Below, in pieces: positions 43,845 to 52,549 of a stretch of 64,000 bases of DNA. The first letter of the stretch is position 1. Every line of letters starts with the position of its first letter. A program made the position numbers and the translations under genes. The notes below the pieces were generated by a model. That model was not told the DNA's origin, searched no databases, and was given only the letters and a program-made list of their open reading frames with translations. Source of the DNA: Bacillota bacterium (GTDB lineage Bacteria > Bacillota > Clostridia > DSM-8532); NCBI GenBank assembly GCA_023443745.1, contig JAEZTB010000048.1:186001-250000 (forward strand), given 5' to 3'.

Positions 43845-44816
43845 TTACAAAAGCTTTTCTAATGACTGCTGACATTGTACAATCTCAGCATGAAAGGGGA
43901 TAGCCGGGATAGCACCGCGTTTTGTTGCGCATAGTGCACCAGCAGCATTTGCATAGTCTATAATCTCTTCCAGTTGATGGCCAGTCAAGTCACGTAGGTT
44001 CACCATTTCATTTAATAAGCCATGCAGAAGTGCCCCCATAAATGAATCTCCCGCTCCGGTTGTGTCAACTACTTTTGTATCATATGTAGACAGGTGGCCT
44101 CTTGAATTCTTATGCGCATAATAGCAGCCTCTGGCTCCCAATGTTACGCAGACAAGAAGGATTCCTTTACGTAAAAGCCATTCTGTTCCCTGTTCAATTT
44201 CGGAACAATCGCTTATAAGTTTTAATTCTTCCTCGGAAACCTTTATGATGTCGGCATATTGAAGGCCTGTATTCATCTGTTCAATAGCTCCGTCAGTGCT
44301 CTCCCACAATGCAGGACGAAAATTTGGGTCATAGGAGACTATTTTTCCTTTATTTCTTGCATAGGCGGCTGCTTTTAAAGTCGCCGCCCTGGACTTTTCA
44401 TGGGTCATGGAAACTGATCCGAAATGAAATAGTCTGCTTCTATCAATCAATGAGTAATCTATATCATCAATTGTCAGCAAGGTATCCGCACCTGGATTTC
44501 TGCAGAAGCTAAAGCTCCTGTCCCCATTCTCATCAAGATGTACAAATGCAAGAGTAGTCGATGCCTTATTTGTGAACCGGAGCCCTGAAATATCAATCGC
44601 ATTTCCTCTCAAGATTTCCTTAAGATAATCACCAAACTGGTCATACCCCACCATGCCTATGAAAGCACAGCTGTCACCAAGGCGAGTCGCAGAAACCAGC
44701 ACATTTGCCGGTGCACCTCCCGGATTCTGTTCAAACAAAGGGTTGCCGTCCACAGACTTCCCGGCAGGCGTAAAATCAATCAGAAGCTCCCCCAATGCCA
44801 CTATATCGAACATCAC
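43845..44816 (-). CDS. PfkB family sugar kinase (fructokinase-like)
   Basis: 323 residues. VALGELLIDFTP, NPGGAPANVLVSATRLG (PfkB signature 1), SYDPNFRPALWES, VKVSEEEL-like IIKVSEEEL, and the ATP/catalytic motif DTTGAGDSFMGALLHGL with the base Asp. Phosphorylates fructose or a similar ketose. First in coordinates, third in order of a minus-strand set with a Zn-dehydrogenase and a truncated oxidoreductase; this suggests polyol catabolism (polyol to ketose to ketose phosphate). Confidence 0.88.
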   Translation of the reverse strand: MMFDIVALGELLIDFTPAGKSVDGNPLFEQNPGGAPANVLVSATRLGDSCAFIGMVGYDQFGDYLKEILRGNAIDISGLRFTNKASTTLAFVHLDENGDRSFSFCRNPGADTLLTIDDIDYSLIDRSRLFHFGSVSMTHEKSRAATLKAAAYARNKGKIVSYDPNFRPALWESTDGAIEQMNTGLQYADIIKVSEEELKLISDCSEIEQGTEWLLRKGILLVCVTLGARGCYYAHKNSRGHLSTYDTKVVDTTGAGDSFMGALLHGLLNEMVNLRDLTGHQLEEIIDYANAAGALCATKRGAIPAIPFHAEIVQCQQSLEKLL

Positions 44817-44832
44817 ATTCCACCTCTCCTAT

Positions 44833-45858
44833 CTATTTCCAGGGATTGACGATTACCTTCCCGGCCCTTCGTGTTGCCGGGTCACCCAGAACCTCAGCGA
44901 GCTGATCAAGCCCGATTGTATGTGACAATAAAGACTTGATATCAATTCGGCCCGATTTAATAATATCCAAAGCTCTGTTTTGCGTATAGGGATTTATAAA
45001 CGAGGCCTTAATTGCTACCTCTTTCTTAAATATCTCAAATGGCTTTATGGGTATTTCATCATTTGGGTTTCCCAGCCCAAACAGCATGGCAACAGAATTT
45101 TTCCCTGCATATTTTATGGCATCAAGCATGGTACTTTTAAGACCAATACACTCAATAACGGTGCTTACTCTTAAAACACCATTTCTCGCCAATACTTCCT
45201 CGATTGATTGATTCAACGGATCAATGACTATATCAGCGCCCAGCCTTTCTGCTATATCACGTTTTTCCTGAAAAGGCTCACTTAGAATAACAGTCGAGGC
45301 CCCGGCAAGCTTGGCAAGCTGGAGCATATTAAGACCAATAGTTCCTCCACCAAGAATCATAACCGTACTGCCTGCTTTTATTTCACAGCAGTCAATAGCA
45401 TGCAGACAGCAGGCTAACGGTTCTACCATGGCTCCCTCTTCGAAAGAAATATGATCCCCTAAAGAATAAACCTGCTTGTAATGAACTGCACAGTACTGAG
45501 CAAATCCGCCATTGGTTGTGGTTCCGTAACCAATCATATTTTCGCAGAAATGCGCCATTCCATTTCGGCAATAATAGCAGGAACCGCACATATTATTGGG
45601 ATCAACCGATACCCGATCCCCTGGTTTTAAACCGATGACCCTGCTTCCGACTTTTTCTATAATACCGGCGAATTCATGTCCTAAAATAACCGGGGGAGTC
45701 GTATCTGCAGCCCCCTCTGCCCCCTCATAAATATGTACATCGGTTCCGCATATTCCACAGGCCTGAACTTTTATCAAAACATCATCATCGGCAATCAGAG
45801 GAATAGGAACCTCGTCAATATCTATTGTTTTATTTCCTTTATAGACAGCAGCCTTCAT
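44833..45858 (-). CDS. Zinc-dependent polyol/alcohol dehydrogenase
   Basis: 341 residues of the medium-chain dehydrogenase family. Catalytic zinc: CGICGTDVHIYEG and GHEFAGIIEKVG; structural zinc: CGSCYYCRNGMAHFC. NAD-binding VMILGGGTIGLNMLQLAKLAG. Closest in plan to sorbitol/threonine dehydrogenases. Sits 16 bases upstream of the PfkB kinase gene on the same strand, so likely oxidises a polyol to the ketose used by that kinase. Confidence 0.88.
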   Translation of the reverse strand: MKAAVYKGNKTIDIDEVPIPLIADDDVLIKVQACGICGTDVHIYEGAEGAADTTPPVILGHEFAGIIEKVGSRVIGLKPGDRVSVDPNNMCGSCYYCRNGMAHFCENMIGYGTTTNGGFAQYCAVHYKQVYSLGDHISFEEGAMVEPLACCLHAIDCCEIKAGSTVMILGGGTIGLNMLQLAKLAGASTVILSEPFQEKRDIAERLGADIVIDPLNQSIEEVLARNGVLRVSTVIECIGLKSTMLDAIKYAGKNSVAMLFGLGNPNDEIPIKPFEIFKKEVAIKASFINPYTQNRALDIIKSGRIDIKSLLSHTIGLDQLAEVLGDPATRRAGKVIVNPWK

Positions 45859-45873
45859 TTTTTGTTCCTCCCA

Positions 45874-46377
45874 TCATAAAACAGCATTGTTCTTAAGAAG
45901 TATAGATTTAATTTCAGCAACATCCAGCTCAGATAACGGCTTCTTTCCTTTGATACTGAATCCGGCGGCCACGCCTGCAGCCTCGCCTACAGCCATACAA
46001 GGGCCCATCACTCTTGTAGCGGCATAGACATTCGAATCTACAGAGATAGTTCTGCCGCTTAAAAGCAAACCGTCAATATTTTTTGGAACAATACAGCCAT
46101 AAGGTATGCCAAATGCTTTTTCAATCAAGGTTAAATCGATATGATCGCTAATTCCGCTATGTATATCAATATTGTAAGCACATAAGGCTATAGCGTTTTT
46201 ATAGGTTTCAGCGTCATATATTTTATCGACAGTTAATCGGTCAATACCAACAAAGTGTCTGGTTTCACGTATTCCAAGTGAAGGCGAAATCTGTGACAAA
46301 TTAGCATTCTGGAAGCCCGGCACATATTTTCTCATGAACTTTAATAGCTCCATTACCTGATTATGTAGCACCGCCAA
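45874..46377 (-). pseudogene. C-terminal fragment of FAD-dependent oxidoreductase
   Basis: 167-codon frame with the C-terminal part of the FAD_oxidored family: MRKYVPGFQNANLSQISPSL, GIRETRHFVGIDRLT, YGCIVPKNIDGLLLSGRTIS and MGPCMAVGEAAGVAAGF. The N-terminal FAD-binding Rossmann domain is missing, and the frame upstream reaches unrelated AT-rich sequence. Family members are about 450 residues or more. Translation may still occur from the ATG at 46377, but a functional enzyme is unlikely. Upstream of the Zn-dehydrogenase, it marks a truncated end of the sugar operon. Confidence 0.75.
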
Positions 46378-46433
46378 TTTTTGATTTTCTATGCGGTTCT
46401 TGTTGAATATTACTTATAAATAGCCGTATTTGA

Positions 46434-46568
46434 TTTATAGTTTGTGTCCAATTTAATTGGAGCGGTATAATACAATGGTCTTCGAGGCAGGATCTTAAGG
46501 CTATTCTGGATCAACTTCATAGACTAATGGCTACAGGTGAAAAGTCTTTAGCTGCCTTTCACCTTTAG
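46434..46568 (+). other. Possible remnant of a short coding region
   Basis: Open plus-strand frame between stops, 44 codons, without ATG. It reads VQFNWSGIIQWSS then RQDLKAILDQLHRLMATGEK, a WxG-tryptophan strand plus a leucine helix, similar in pattern to small Firmicutes proteins with a WxGTVQW start. It lies in the gap between the truncated oxidoreductase and tmrB-like gene, where a stem (AATGGCTA ... TAGCCATT, 46525-46582) is also present. Weak. Confidence 0.25.
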
Positions 46569-46587
46569 TCCTTAGCCATTTATGATA

Positions 46588-47172
46588 TTACCTGATATGC
46601 TTAAACTGTGTCATTATTCGATCAATCGCTTTTTGAAATTTACTTCGATTATCATTCGGTAGTTTAATATTACACTGATTGGCAATTTCTTGCACCACTT
46701 CATATACCGTCATATTATCCGTCTGTATCGCATGTTCTTTAATACTTACAGAAAACGCCTCAATGCATCGATCAATCTGGTGGGCTGCCCACGAATTTTT
46801 AGTTTCAAGTCGTCTGCCAAGACGTTTTAGTATCGTTTCCTTTGTCGCAGAAAGGATGAAATGCTTAACCGTAAATTCTTTTGATAATTTACCGACTATT
46901 TCATCATAATACTGCCTGTTTGTAATTGTCATCGGGACAACAATGATATCGTCATAATTTTTTGCTATAAAGGATAGCATTTCATAGTTAAAGGTTCTCC
47001 ATAAACAATAGTTCTGAAAATCTCCGTTTTCTATTTCAGGGGGAATATTATCCCTGATAAAATATCCGATATTTTCAGGGTCATATACATATGAATTTTT
47101 AATACGACGATGAAGCTCATATGCAGTTTGAGTTTTCCCTGAGCCAAAAGCTCCATTTATCCAAATGATCAT
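46588..47172 (-). CDS. tmrB: TmrB-like P-loop protein (tunicamycin resistance type)
   Basis: 194 residues. WINGAFGSGKTQTAYELHRR (Walker A), YVYDPENIGYFIR, NYCLWRTFNYEML, IVVPMTITNRQYYDE and KNSWAAHQIDRCIEAF closely match Bacillus subtilis TmrB along the whole length. TmrB is a membrane-associated ATP-binding protein giving tunicamycin resistance. AGGTGA precedes the ATG. No signs of recent transfer in codon use seen by eye. Confidence 0.85.
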   Translation of the reverse strand: MIIWINGAFGSGKTQTAYELHRRIKNSYVYDPENIGYFIRDNIPPEIENGDFQNYCLWRTFNYEMLSFIAKNYDDIIVVPMTITNRQYYDEIVGKLSKEFTVKHFILSATKETILKRLGRRLETKNSWAAHQIDRCIEAFSVSIKEHAIQTDNMTVYEVVQEIANQCNIKLPNDNRSKFQKAIDRIMTQFKHIR

Positions 47173-47217
47173 TTTTACATCACCTAATTCGCATATTGCT
47201 AGGCAGCATGCTTCGAA

Positions 47218-48246
47218 TCATACGTTACGAATACTACTTTCGTAAGCACGAATACCCTCTTCATGGGCTGCAATGAGCCTGTCGCACTCCAGATCCCACT
47301 CATCGTCGAGCCACAGAAGCTCGGGATGCTGCAAATACCACTCTACAGACTCCTTGACCCCTTCCTTATGGGACTTTGTGGCCATATAGCCGGGAACCAA
47401 TTGTTTGACCTTTGAATTATCGAAGCAAACACTATTGCTTTTATCTCCCATAAGCTCACTGTATAGTGCAGGTATACAGCGGGTGATAAAGTCTGTAGAC
47501 ATGTGGATGATATCCGGAGTCATTCCAACAGCCTCACCTAAATTCTGAGTAATCTGATTCCAGGTAAGCACCTCATCGGAGGTAATGTGGAAGGCCTCAC
47601 CAATGGCTTTAGGATGGCCTAAAAGTCCCACAAAGGCTTTGGCAAAATCTGAACTATGGGTTAGTACCCATAGGGAAGTCCCATCACCCGGAACGACAAT
47701 TTTCTTACCGCGCTTCATTCGTTCCACAATGCTCCAACTGCTTTTCCTGCTATTGAAGATACAGGGCAGCCTGGTGACGCCGTAGGTGTGAGAAGGTCTT
47801 ACAATGGTAATTGGGAAATTATTCTTATGATATTCTTCAAAGAGCAATTCCTCACAGGCAATTTTGTTGCGAGAATATTCCCAGTATGGATTCACAAGGG
47901 GGGTCTTCTCGGTGATATTAAAATATTCGACAGGCTTTTGATAGGCTGATGCAGAGCTGATGAAAATGAACTGGCCTATCTTCCCCTTAAAAAGCCTCAA
48001 ATCCGTTTCAATATGATCAGGGGTAAAAGCGATCCAATCCACTACCACATCAAAGTTATAATCCTTTAATATCATCTTGGCTTGCTCTTCATTCCTGATG
48101 TCACCTTGGATGATTTTAGCTCCCGGGATAATGAATTCTGTTTTTGTGTTTCGATTAAAAAGATAGAGTTCAATACCCTTCTGTATGGCCAACTCCGACA
48201 CATAGGTACTGATATTCCCTGTACCACCAATGAAAAGCACCTTCAT
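47218..48246 (-). CDS. NAD-dependent epimerase/dehydratase family protein
   Basis: 342 residues from ATG 48246, preceded by GGGGTGG; a GTG at 48255 is possible but overlaps that site. Extended SDR: VLFIGGTGNISTYVSELA (NAD-binding), FIFISSASAYQKP, and YSRNKIACEELLF carrying the catalytic YxxxK. Resembles reductases acting on nucleotide sugars or isoflavone-like substrates. Likely promoter TATAAT near 48276 on the minus strand. Confidence 0.83.
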   Translation of the reverse strand: MKVLFIGGTGNISTYVSELAIQKGIELYLFNRNTKTEFIIPGAKIIQGDIRNEEQAKMILKDYNFDVVVDWIAFTPDHIETDLRLFKGKIGQFIFISSASAYQKPVEYFNITEKTPLVNPYWEYSRNKIACEELLFEEYHKNNFPITIVRPSHTYGVTRLPCIFNSRKSSWSIVERMKRGKKIVVPGDGTSLWVLTHSSDFAKAFVGLLGHPKAIGEAFHITSDEVLTWNQITQNLGEAVGMTPDIIHMSTDFITRCIPALYSELMGDKSNSVCFDNSKVKQLVPGYMATKSHKEGVKESVEWYLQHPELLWLDDEWDLECDRLIAAHEEGIRAYESSIRNV

Positions 48247-48255
48247 ATATGCCAC

Positions 48256-48754
48256 CCCGATTATTTTTTGTTTTCATTATACCCGATTATCAGCTTCTAA
48301 GAAAGCAAGAACCCTGTAATTTAAAATTACAGAGCTCTTTTATTAGATAGCCGGAATAAAGGAAGGATTATTCCTTGCATGCGATGCATGCTTTTGCCCG
48401 CCCTTGGGGAATACACCCTTTTGGGGGAAGCTGGCGCCCCGGCAAATCGCGCCACTTAAGATTATTAATACGAAGTATCAATAACTTGGGTACCCGTTCG
48501 AAATCTTCGATTTCGGTAACGGGTAAGATTATTATAACATACCATGTTTCAATAATTCACCTTATTCAAAGGTAATCATAATGTTCGAGAAGAGATGGGA
48601 TAAACATGTGCAGCAATTCAAACAAATACGACATACTGGTGTCAGGTATTCAATGGTATAATTATTATATATATGGGCAAGCTACTCGGTTCTATTGATA
48701 TGTTCAAAGATTTCTATCCGACACTGCGAGTAAAACCAAGGAGAGCAAAAATGT
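48256..48754. other. Structured intergenic region, no gene seen
   Basis: About 500 bases. Holds a palindrome CTGTAATTT/AAATTACAG (48314-48332), GCATGC repeats (48378-48392), a G+C-rich stretch with facing GGGG and CCCC blocks (48396-48455), and a strong hairpin ACCCGTTCGAAATC/GATTTCG..AACGGGT (48492-48524). The G+C-rich core differs sharply from the AT-rich flanks. No open frame with a ribosome binding site. Might encode a structured RNA on the minus strand; I do not recognise a known riboswitch. Confidence 0.4.
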
Positions 48755-49843
48755 ATGAATTATTATGTTCAGGAAATCGCAGGCAACTATCTTAAAAATG
48801 TAATGAACGAACCTCAAACAATGAGAGTTCACCCATGTTTTTTGCACGGCATCGACAGAGAACAGTTTCAAGCAGGTTTTCTAGCCCTGCTCCGGCTCAT
48901 CCGGAGTCTGTACGCCGACATAGCAAAAGACCCGTCCGGCTTTGGCATGCTGTTGAAAGAGAGTTTTGAGAGTGATGCAAAAAATACCGACTACACAAAT
49001 TCAAACGCCTCCTTTATCCGCGTGCCAAATTTATTGCTATCATTTGGTGCCAAGGGTACACTGCAACCGGATAAGTCGCTGGAACTTGACGGAGAAAAGC
49101 TGCTCGCCGCCGCGAAGGAGCTGAAAATCACGAGTCTGCCGTTTTTACTCATAAAGTTGTGCGAATACGGCTTCAGGATAAGCGGATATGCAAAAACAGT
49201 AAAAGACGGTGACCGTGTTCATGTCTCATATCCAAACAATCCCTATCTAGTTGTAGCGCTAAAAGCCATGGCCGACGCGCAGATGCTTTTAAATAAGGGT
49301 GATCTTAAAAAATCAAAAAATTACTTTTATATGCTTCACAGCGGACTTCTTGAAGATGAAGCGGTCAAAGCGCCTAAGCTGACCGTTGAATCCATCTACC
49401 ACTCGCTCGACAGTAAAAAACGCGAGGCTGCGGTCGCTTTACATGAAATGGTGTCAAAGTCAAGTAAACCCGCCATAAGGATGGGCGGCTTCATGCGCAA
49501 CGACTGGTCGTGCGTCTATACGGGAATCAAAAACAAAAAGGTCATTATGAGCTTGCAAGTCTGTCAGGACAAGCTTTCGGCGAAGCTAAACCTTCAGCAT
49601 ATCGGCAAGTACATAAATAAAGTCATGGATTACCCTGAACATATCCGCGAAACCATCCGGTCAAGTGGCTGGGATTGCGTGCACTGCCGTGAGGGTTGCG
49701 CCGGTGGCTTTTCCTTTGAGATGGACAGCAGGACGTACAACAAATGCCGCTGCGGGGCTTTTTTGTTTGCGAACATCTCAAATGATGAGATTCCCTATTG
49801 CAAAGAACTGCTTAAGCAGGAAATAGCTTATGAAAATCTATAA
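48755..49843 (+). CDS. Unknown protein with C-terminal Cys cluster
   Basis: 362 residues, not recognised. Mostly helical N-terminal two thirds (leucine-rich, e.g. FQAGFLALLRLIRSLYADI), then a C-terminal domain with CVHCREGC and CRCG, which could bind zinc or Fe-S. AGGAG lies 11 bases before the ATG; a 14-codon out-of-frame ORF (48751-48795) starts 4 bases earlier and overlaps it. G+C is a little higher than in neighbours. Convergent with the TnpB-like gene, only 32 bases apart. Confidence 0.7.
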   Translation: MNYYVQEIAGNYLKNVMNEPQTMRVHPCFLHGIDREQFQAGFLALLRLIRSLYADIAKDPSGFGMLLKESFESDAKNTDYTNSNASFIRVPNLLLSFGAKGTLQPDKSLELDGEKLLAAAKELKITSLPFLLIKLCEYGFRISGYAKTVKDGDRVHVSYPNNPYLVVALKAMADAQMLLNKGDLKKSKNYFYMLHSGLLEDEAVKAPKLTVESIYHSLDSKKREAAVALHEMVSKSSKPAIRMGGFMRNDWSCVYTGIKNKKVIMSLQVCQDKLSAKLNLQHIGKYINKVMDYPEHIRETIRSSGWDCVHCREGCAGGFSFEMDSRTYNKCRCGAFLFANISNDEIPYCKELLKQEIAYENL

Positions 49844-49875
49844 CAGCCGGGACGATACTCTGAAGCCTCCTGAAA

Positions 49876-51399
49876 TCAAGATTCAATCTCAATTGCCTCC
49901 CGTATATCCTTGGCGTTAATGAGCTTGTTCCAAAGGCTGTACAGCTTTTTGTCCTCTTTTGACCAGTTGGTCTCGCGGCTTTTTAGGTGCTCCTTAATAT
50001 GATCTGTTCTGGCTTGGACAAAGTCGAAGAATTTATCAAGGCTATGCTTGGGAGTTATTGTATAATGAATATCCAGTAAAGGATTTTTAATGACATGCCT
50101 GCGCCCGCGGCCATGCTGGATGTATTCACTGTGAAAACGCACCTTATCCCCCTGGTACTTAATAAGACGCTTGGATAGATTATAGGCCGGAAGCATGACA
50201 TGTTCCAGACCAAACCCGCATGCCGTACATAAAAAGACGGTCCCCAGCGTGCTGTTCCTTTTGCAGTTGTACCCACAGCGCGGACAGGTCTGCCAGAGGC
50301 CGAAAGGGCTTACCATTACCGGTTTTTGAAGACCTTTCAACGAGAGCTTGTAGTTCAGGAGATTAATAAGGCGGTTATATTGAGGATGGTTTTCAAAAAC
50401 TGCCTGGACCCGGTAGCGATAACAAACATCGGTAATGGCATTAGCCAGAATATGCAGTTGGTCATGGGCTTGAGGTAACATGCCCTGGCCCTCTGAAAGG
50501 ATGCCCTGATGCAAAAGCTCTCCTTTTAAATTACAAACCGTATGGTAGGTCTTACCGTCATTTGCGCAGAAAAAGCCCGCATAGCCTTTAACTTCAAGAG
50601 GAGGCACGGGCTCAAGGGCTATGCTTACTATCAAATAATATTCCCCGTTCTTCTTGAGCAGTCTGGCGGTTTTAAGCATGTCCGGATGCTCCAGAGCATA
50701 AAGCAAGTGCTTCTCCTGCTCCTTTCCAAAACTTAACGGGACAATGATATAGCGCTCGGGTCTTTGTGAAGCGGGTAGGAGCTTGTTCTTACCCACAACC
50801 TGCAAAACGCTGTCATCATCCTTCTGAGGCCTGTGCTTGAGCTCATCATGCTGGTTTAACAGATAGAGCCTGGCATAAAACCTTTTTTTATATGGTTCAT
50901 AAAGCAAGGAATAATCACGCTGATCACCGTATCGGCAAAAATAGACGGTCTTATCCGAATCAAGCTTTTGGTACAGCTTGTCCATGGCTCCTTCACTCAT
51001 ATTCTGCAATTCAAGCTTTTCTGCCAATTCCCTGCTGCTTATGGTAACCCTCGGAAAAGCCGCCCGATTATTGTTAAGGCTCCTTTTCCTGTAGTTGTCC
51101 AAAAGGTTTACAAATTCAATTTTGAGGGAGTCCTTAAAGGGTTGGGCGTGAAAATCGTTGAGGCTTCTTAAAAGGTTTTTGTCCATCAGGCGCATTGCCA
51201 GCGTCCTGGTGCTCTCGTTGGAGGTGCGCATGGCGCTTAAGTATCCGGGCTTTTCCCTTGCAGCATCCAGCATGGTCTGTAGAGCGACTGCATAGCGCTT
51301 CATGGCCTCGTCCATAATGTGCTGCTTGACCTTTGAGGGTTTGTGTATTTTAAGTGTAAGGGTCTTAAAGACAGTGTTAATAGTACTCCACCCCCACAT
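49876..51399 (-). CDS. TnpB-derived protein with mutated RuvC catalytic sites
   Basis: 507 residues from ATG 51399 (GAGAGG 11 bases before; a TTG at 51408 is possible). N-terminus FKTLTLKIHKPSKVKQHI matches the TnpB start. In the C-terminal half, the RuvC-I strand reads GYAGFFCANDGKTYH with no GIDxG Asp, RuvC-II VQAVFENHPQYN keeps Glu (about 336), the zinc ribbon CPRCGYNC ... CTACGFG is intact (Cys 372, 375, 391, 394), and RuvC-III LEHVMLPAYNL has Val (about 401) where TnpB has Asp (DxNAAxN). About 100 extra residues follow. It overlaps the phosphatase gene by 23 bases and has no TnpA partner or transposon ends. Likely nuclease-dead and domesticated, last gene of the hydrogenase operon. Confidence 0.75.
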   Translation of the reverse strand: MWGWSTINTVFKTLTLKIHKPSKVKQHIMDEAMKRYAVALQTMLDAAREKPGYLSAMRTSNESTRTLAMRLMDKNLLRSLNDFHAQPFKDSLKIEFVNLLDNYRKRSLNNNRAAFPRVTISSRELAEKLELQNMSEGAMDKLYQKLDSDKTVYFCRYGDQRDYSLLYEPYKKRFYARLYLLNQHDELKHRPQKDDDSVLQVVGKNKLLPASQRPERYIIVPLSFGKEQEKHLLYALEHPDMLKTARLLKKNGEYYLIVSIALEPVPPLEVKGYAGFFCANDGKTYHTVCNLKGELLHQGILSEGQGMLPQAHDQLHILANAITDVCYRYRVQAVFENHPQYNRLINLLNYKLSLKGLQKPVMVSPFGLWQTCPRCGYNCKRNSTLGTVFLCTACGFGLEHVMLPAYNLSKRLIKYQGDKVRFHSEYIQHGRGRRHVIKNPLLDIHYTITPKHSLDKFFDFVQARTDHIKEHLKSRETNWSKEDKKLYSLWNKLINAKDIREAIEIES

Positions 51400-52549
51400 T
51401 TTTGCCAAGACCTCTCAGACATTGAGCAATGTCCTCCACAAGCCGAAGCTTGATAGAAAGCGACAGGGGAAGGTCCGGATTCTGATGAGCCGGATTCATA
51501 GCACGCCCTACCAAGAAATGTACCTCGGTACATTCCTCCAGAAGGAGTTTTGCAATTCGGGTGGCGCCATCCTTTTTATTAAGGCTCAGGTTTTCTCCGC
51601 TCTTGGCGTTCAAGGAGCAGTACTGCTTAATGATTTCTAGGGCCTTACCCAATGTCAGGACGCCCTCGGTGGCCAAATCAATCCCTTCAATGCAGCCTGT
51701 GGGTGGAACAGCGGCATGGTGGTATTCAAAATTAACCATCAGTTCCCTGCCTGTTTCCCTGCTTACAATCTGAGAGGTAGTTCCCCCACAGACTACCTTT
51801 TTCCCCTCTCCTTCAAAGAGTTTTCCAACCACTTCGGCATCTCGTGACGGATCTACGGGCGGACCGACCATAATACGGGCCTGAACAGGCTTTAACGCCC
51901 TCACAGCAGCAACCGTGGTGTCGTCTCCAGGCTTTTGCAAGTACAGACAATCACAGGCCGAAACCAATTGCCTCGCCATTGCTCGGGCTGTAATGCCCGG
52001 ACGCATGGCCTTTTGTACATAATCCTTTACATTTTCATGCTGCCAGCCCAGGTTTAAAAGCTTACCCACACCGGCATGGACAACCCCATCGGAGAAAAGA
52101 ATGAGCATATCGTCAGACTTCATTCCCCATCGGCTTTCCATGATGTTCTTGCTGGCGACGTTCCTAATGGTTTTTTGAAGCTCCTGGACCTTGCCGTCCC
52201 TGACAAAAATGGCTGCGGGATTGTCAAATTCGGCAAGATAAGCCTCTCCGGAAAAGTTTATACGAAGGATGGAAAAGGTTGAATAAGCAATCCCCCGATC
52301 ATAACAAACCGGAAGGGTACTGGCAATTGTCTCCACGCATTCGTCAATATCCGCCCCTTCATTAAGCATGGTTGCGATGATTTTACTGGTTAAGGTGGCC
52401 AGAATATTCGCCTTTACACCGCTGCCGAGTCCGTCGGCTAGCACAATAATAATAGAATCGATGTTTCTTATGATCTCAATTTTATCTCCGCAAAGTTCTT
52501 CTCCAAATTTGTTCAGGCTCTCATAACCGGCTTCTATATAAATACTCAT
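51377..52549 (-). CDS. SpoIIE-type PP2C serine phosphatase
   Basis: 390 residues. PP2C/SpoIIE fold with VLADGLGSGVKANILATL (metal Asp-Gly), TFSILRINFSGEAYLAEFDN, LILFSDGVVHAGVG and DDTTVAAVRAL near residue 185. The C-terminal ~180 residues (VVGKLFEGEGKKVVCGGTT onwards) form a second region of unknown role. Its start overlaps the stop of the sensory hydrogenase by 4 bases. Similar phosphatases accompany PAS-type [FeFe] hydrogenases in Clostridia, so it probably relays the sensor's signal. Confidence 0.82.
   Translation of the reverse strand: MSIYIEAGYESLNKFGEELCGDKIEIIRNIDSIIIVLADGLGSGVKANILATLTSKIIATMLNEGADIDECVETIASTLPVCYDRGIAYSTFSILRINFSGEAYLAEFDNPAAIFVRDGKVQELQKTIRNVASKNIMESRWGMKSDDMLILFSDGVVHAGVGKLLNLGWQHENVKDYVQKAMRPGITARAMARQLVSACDCLYLQKPGDDTTVAAVRALKPVQARIMVGPPVDPSRDAEVVGKLFEGEGKKVVCGGTTSQIVSRETGRELMVNFEYHHAAVPPTGCIEGIDLATEGVLTLGKALEIIKQYCSLNAKSGENLSLNKKDGATRIAKLLLEECTEVHFLVGRAMNPAHQNPDLPLSLSIKLRLVEDIAQCLRGLGKNVGVEYY

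Noticed and set aside
49876..51408. Active IS200/IS605 element
   Set aside because: No TnpA, no element ends, catalytic Asp residues lost, and gene overlaps an operon gene.
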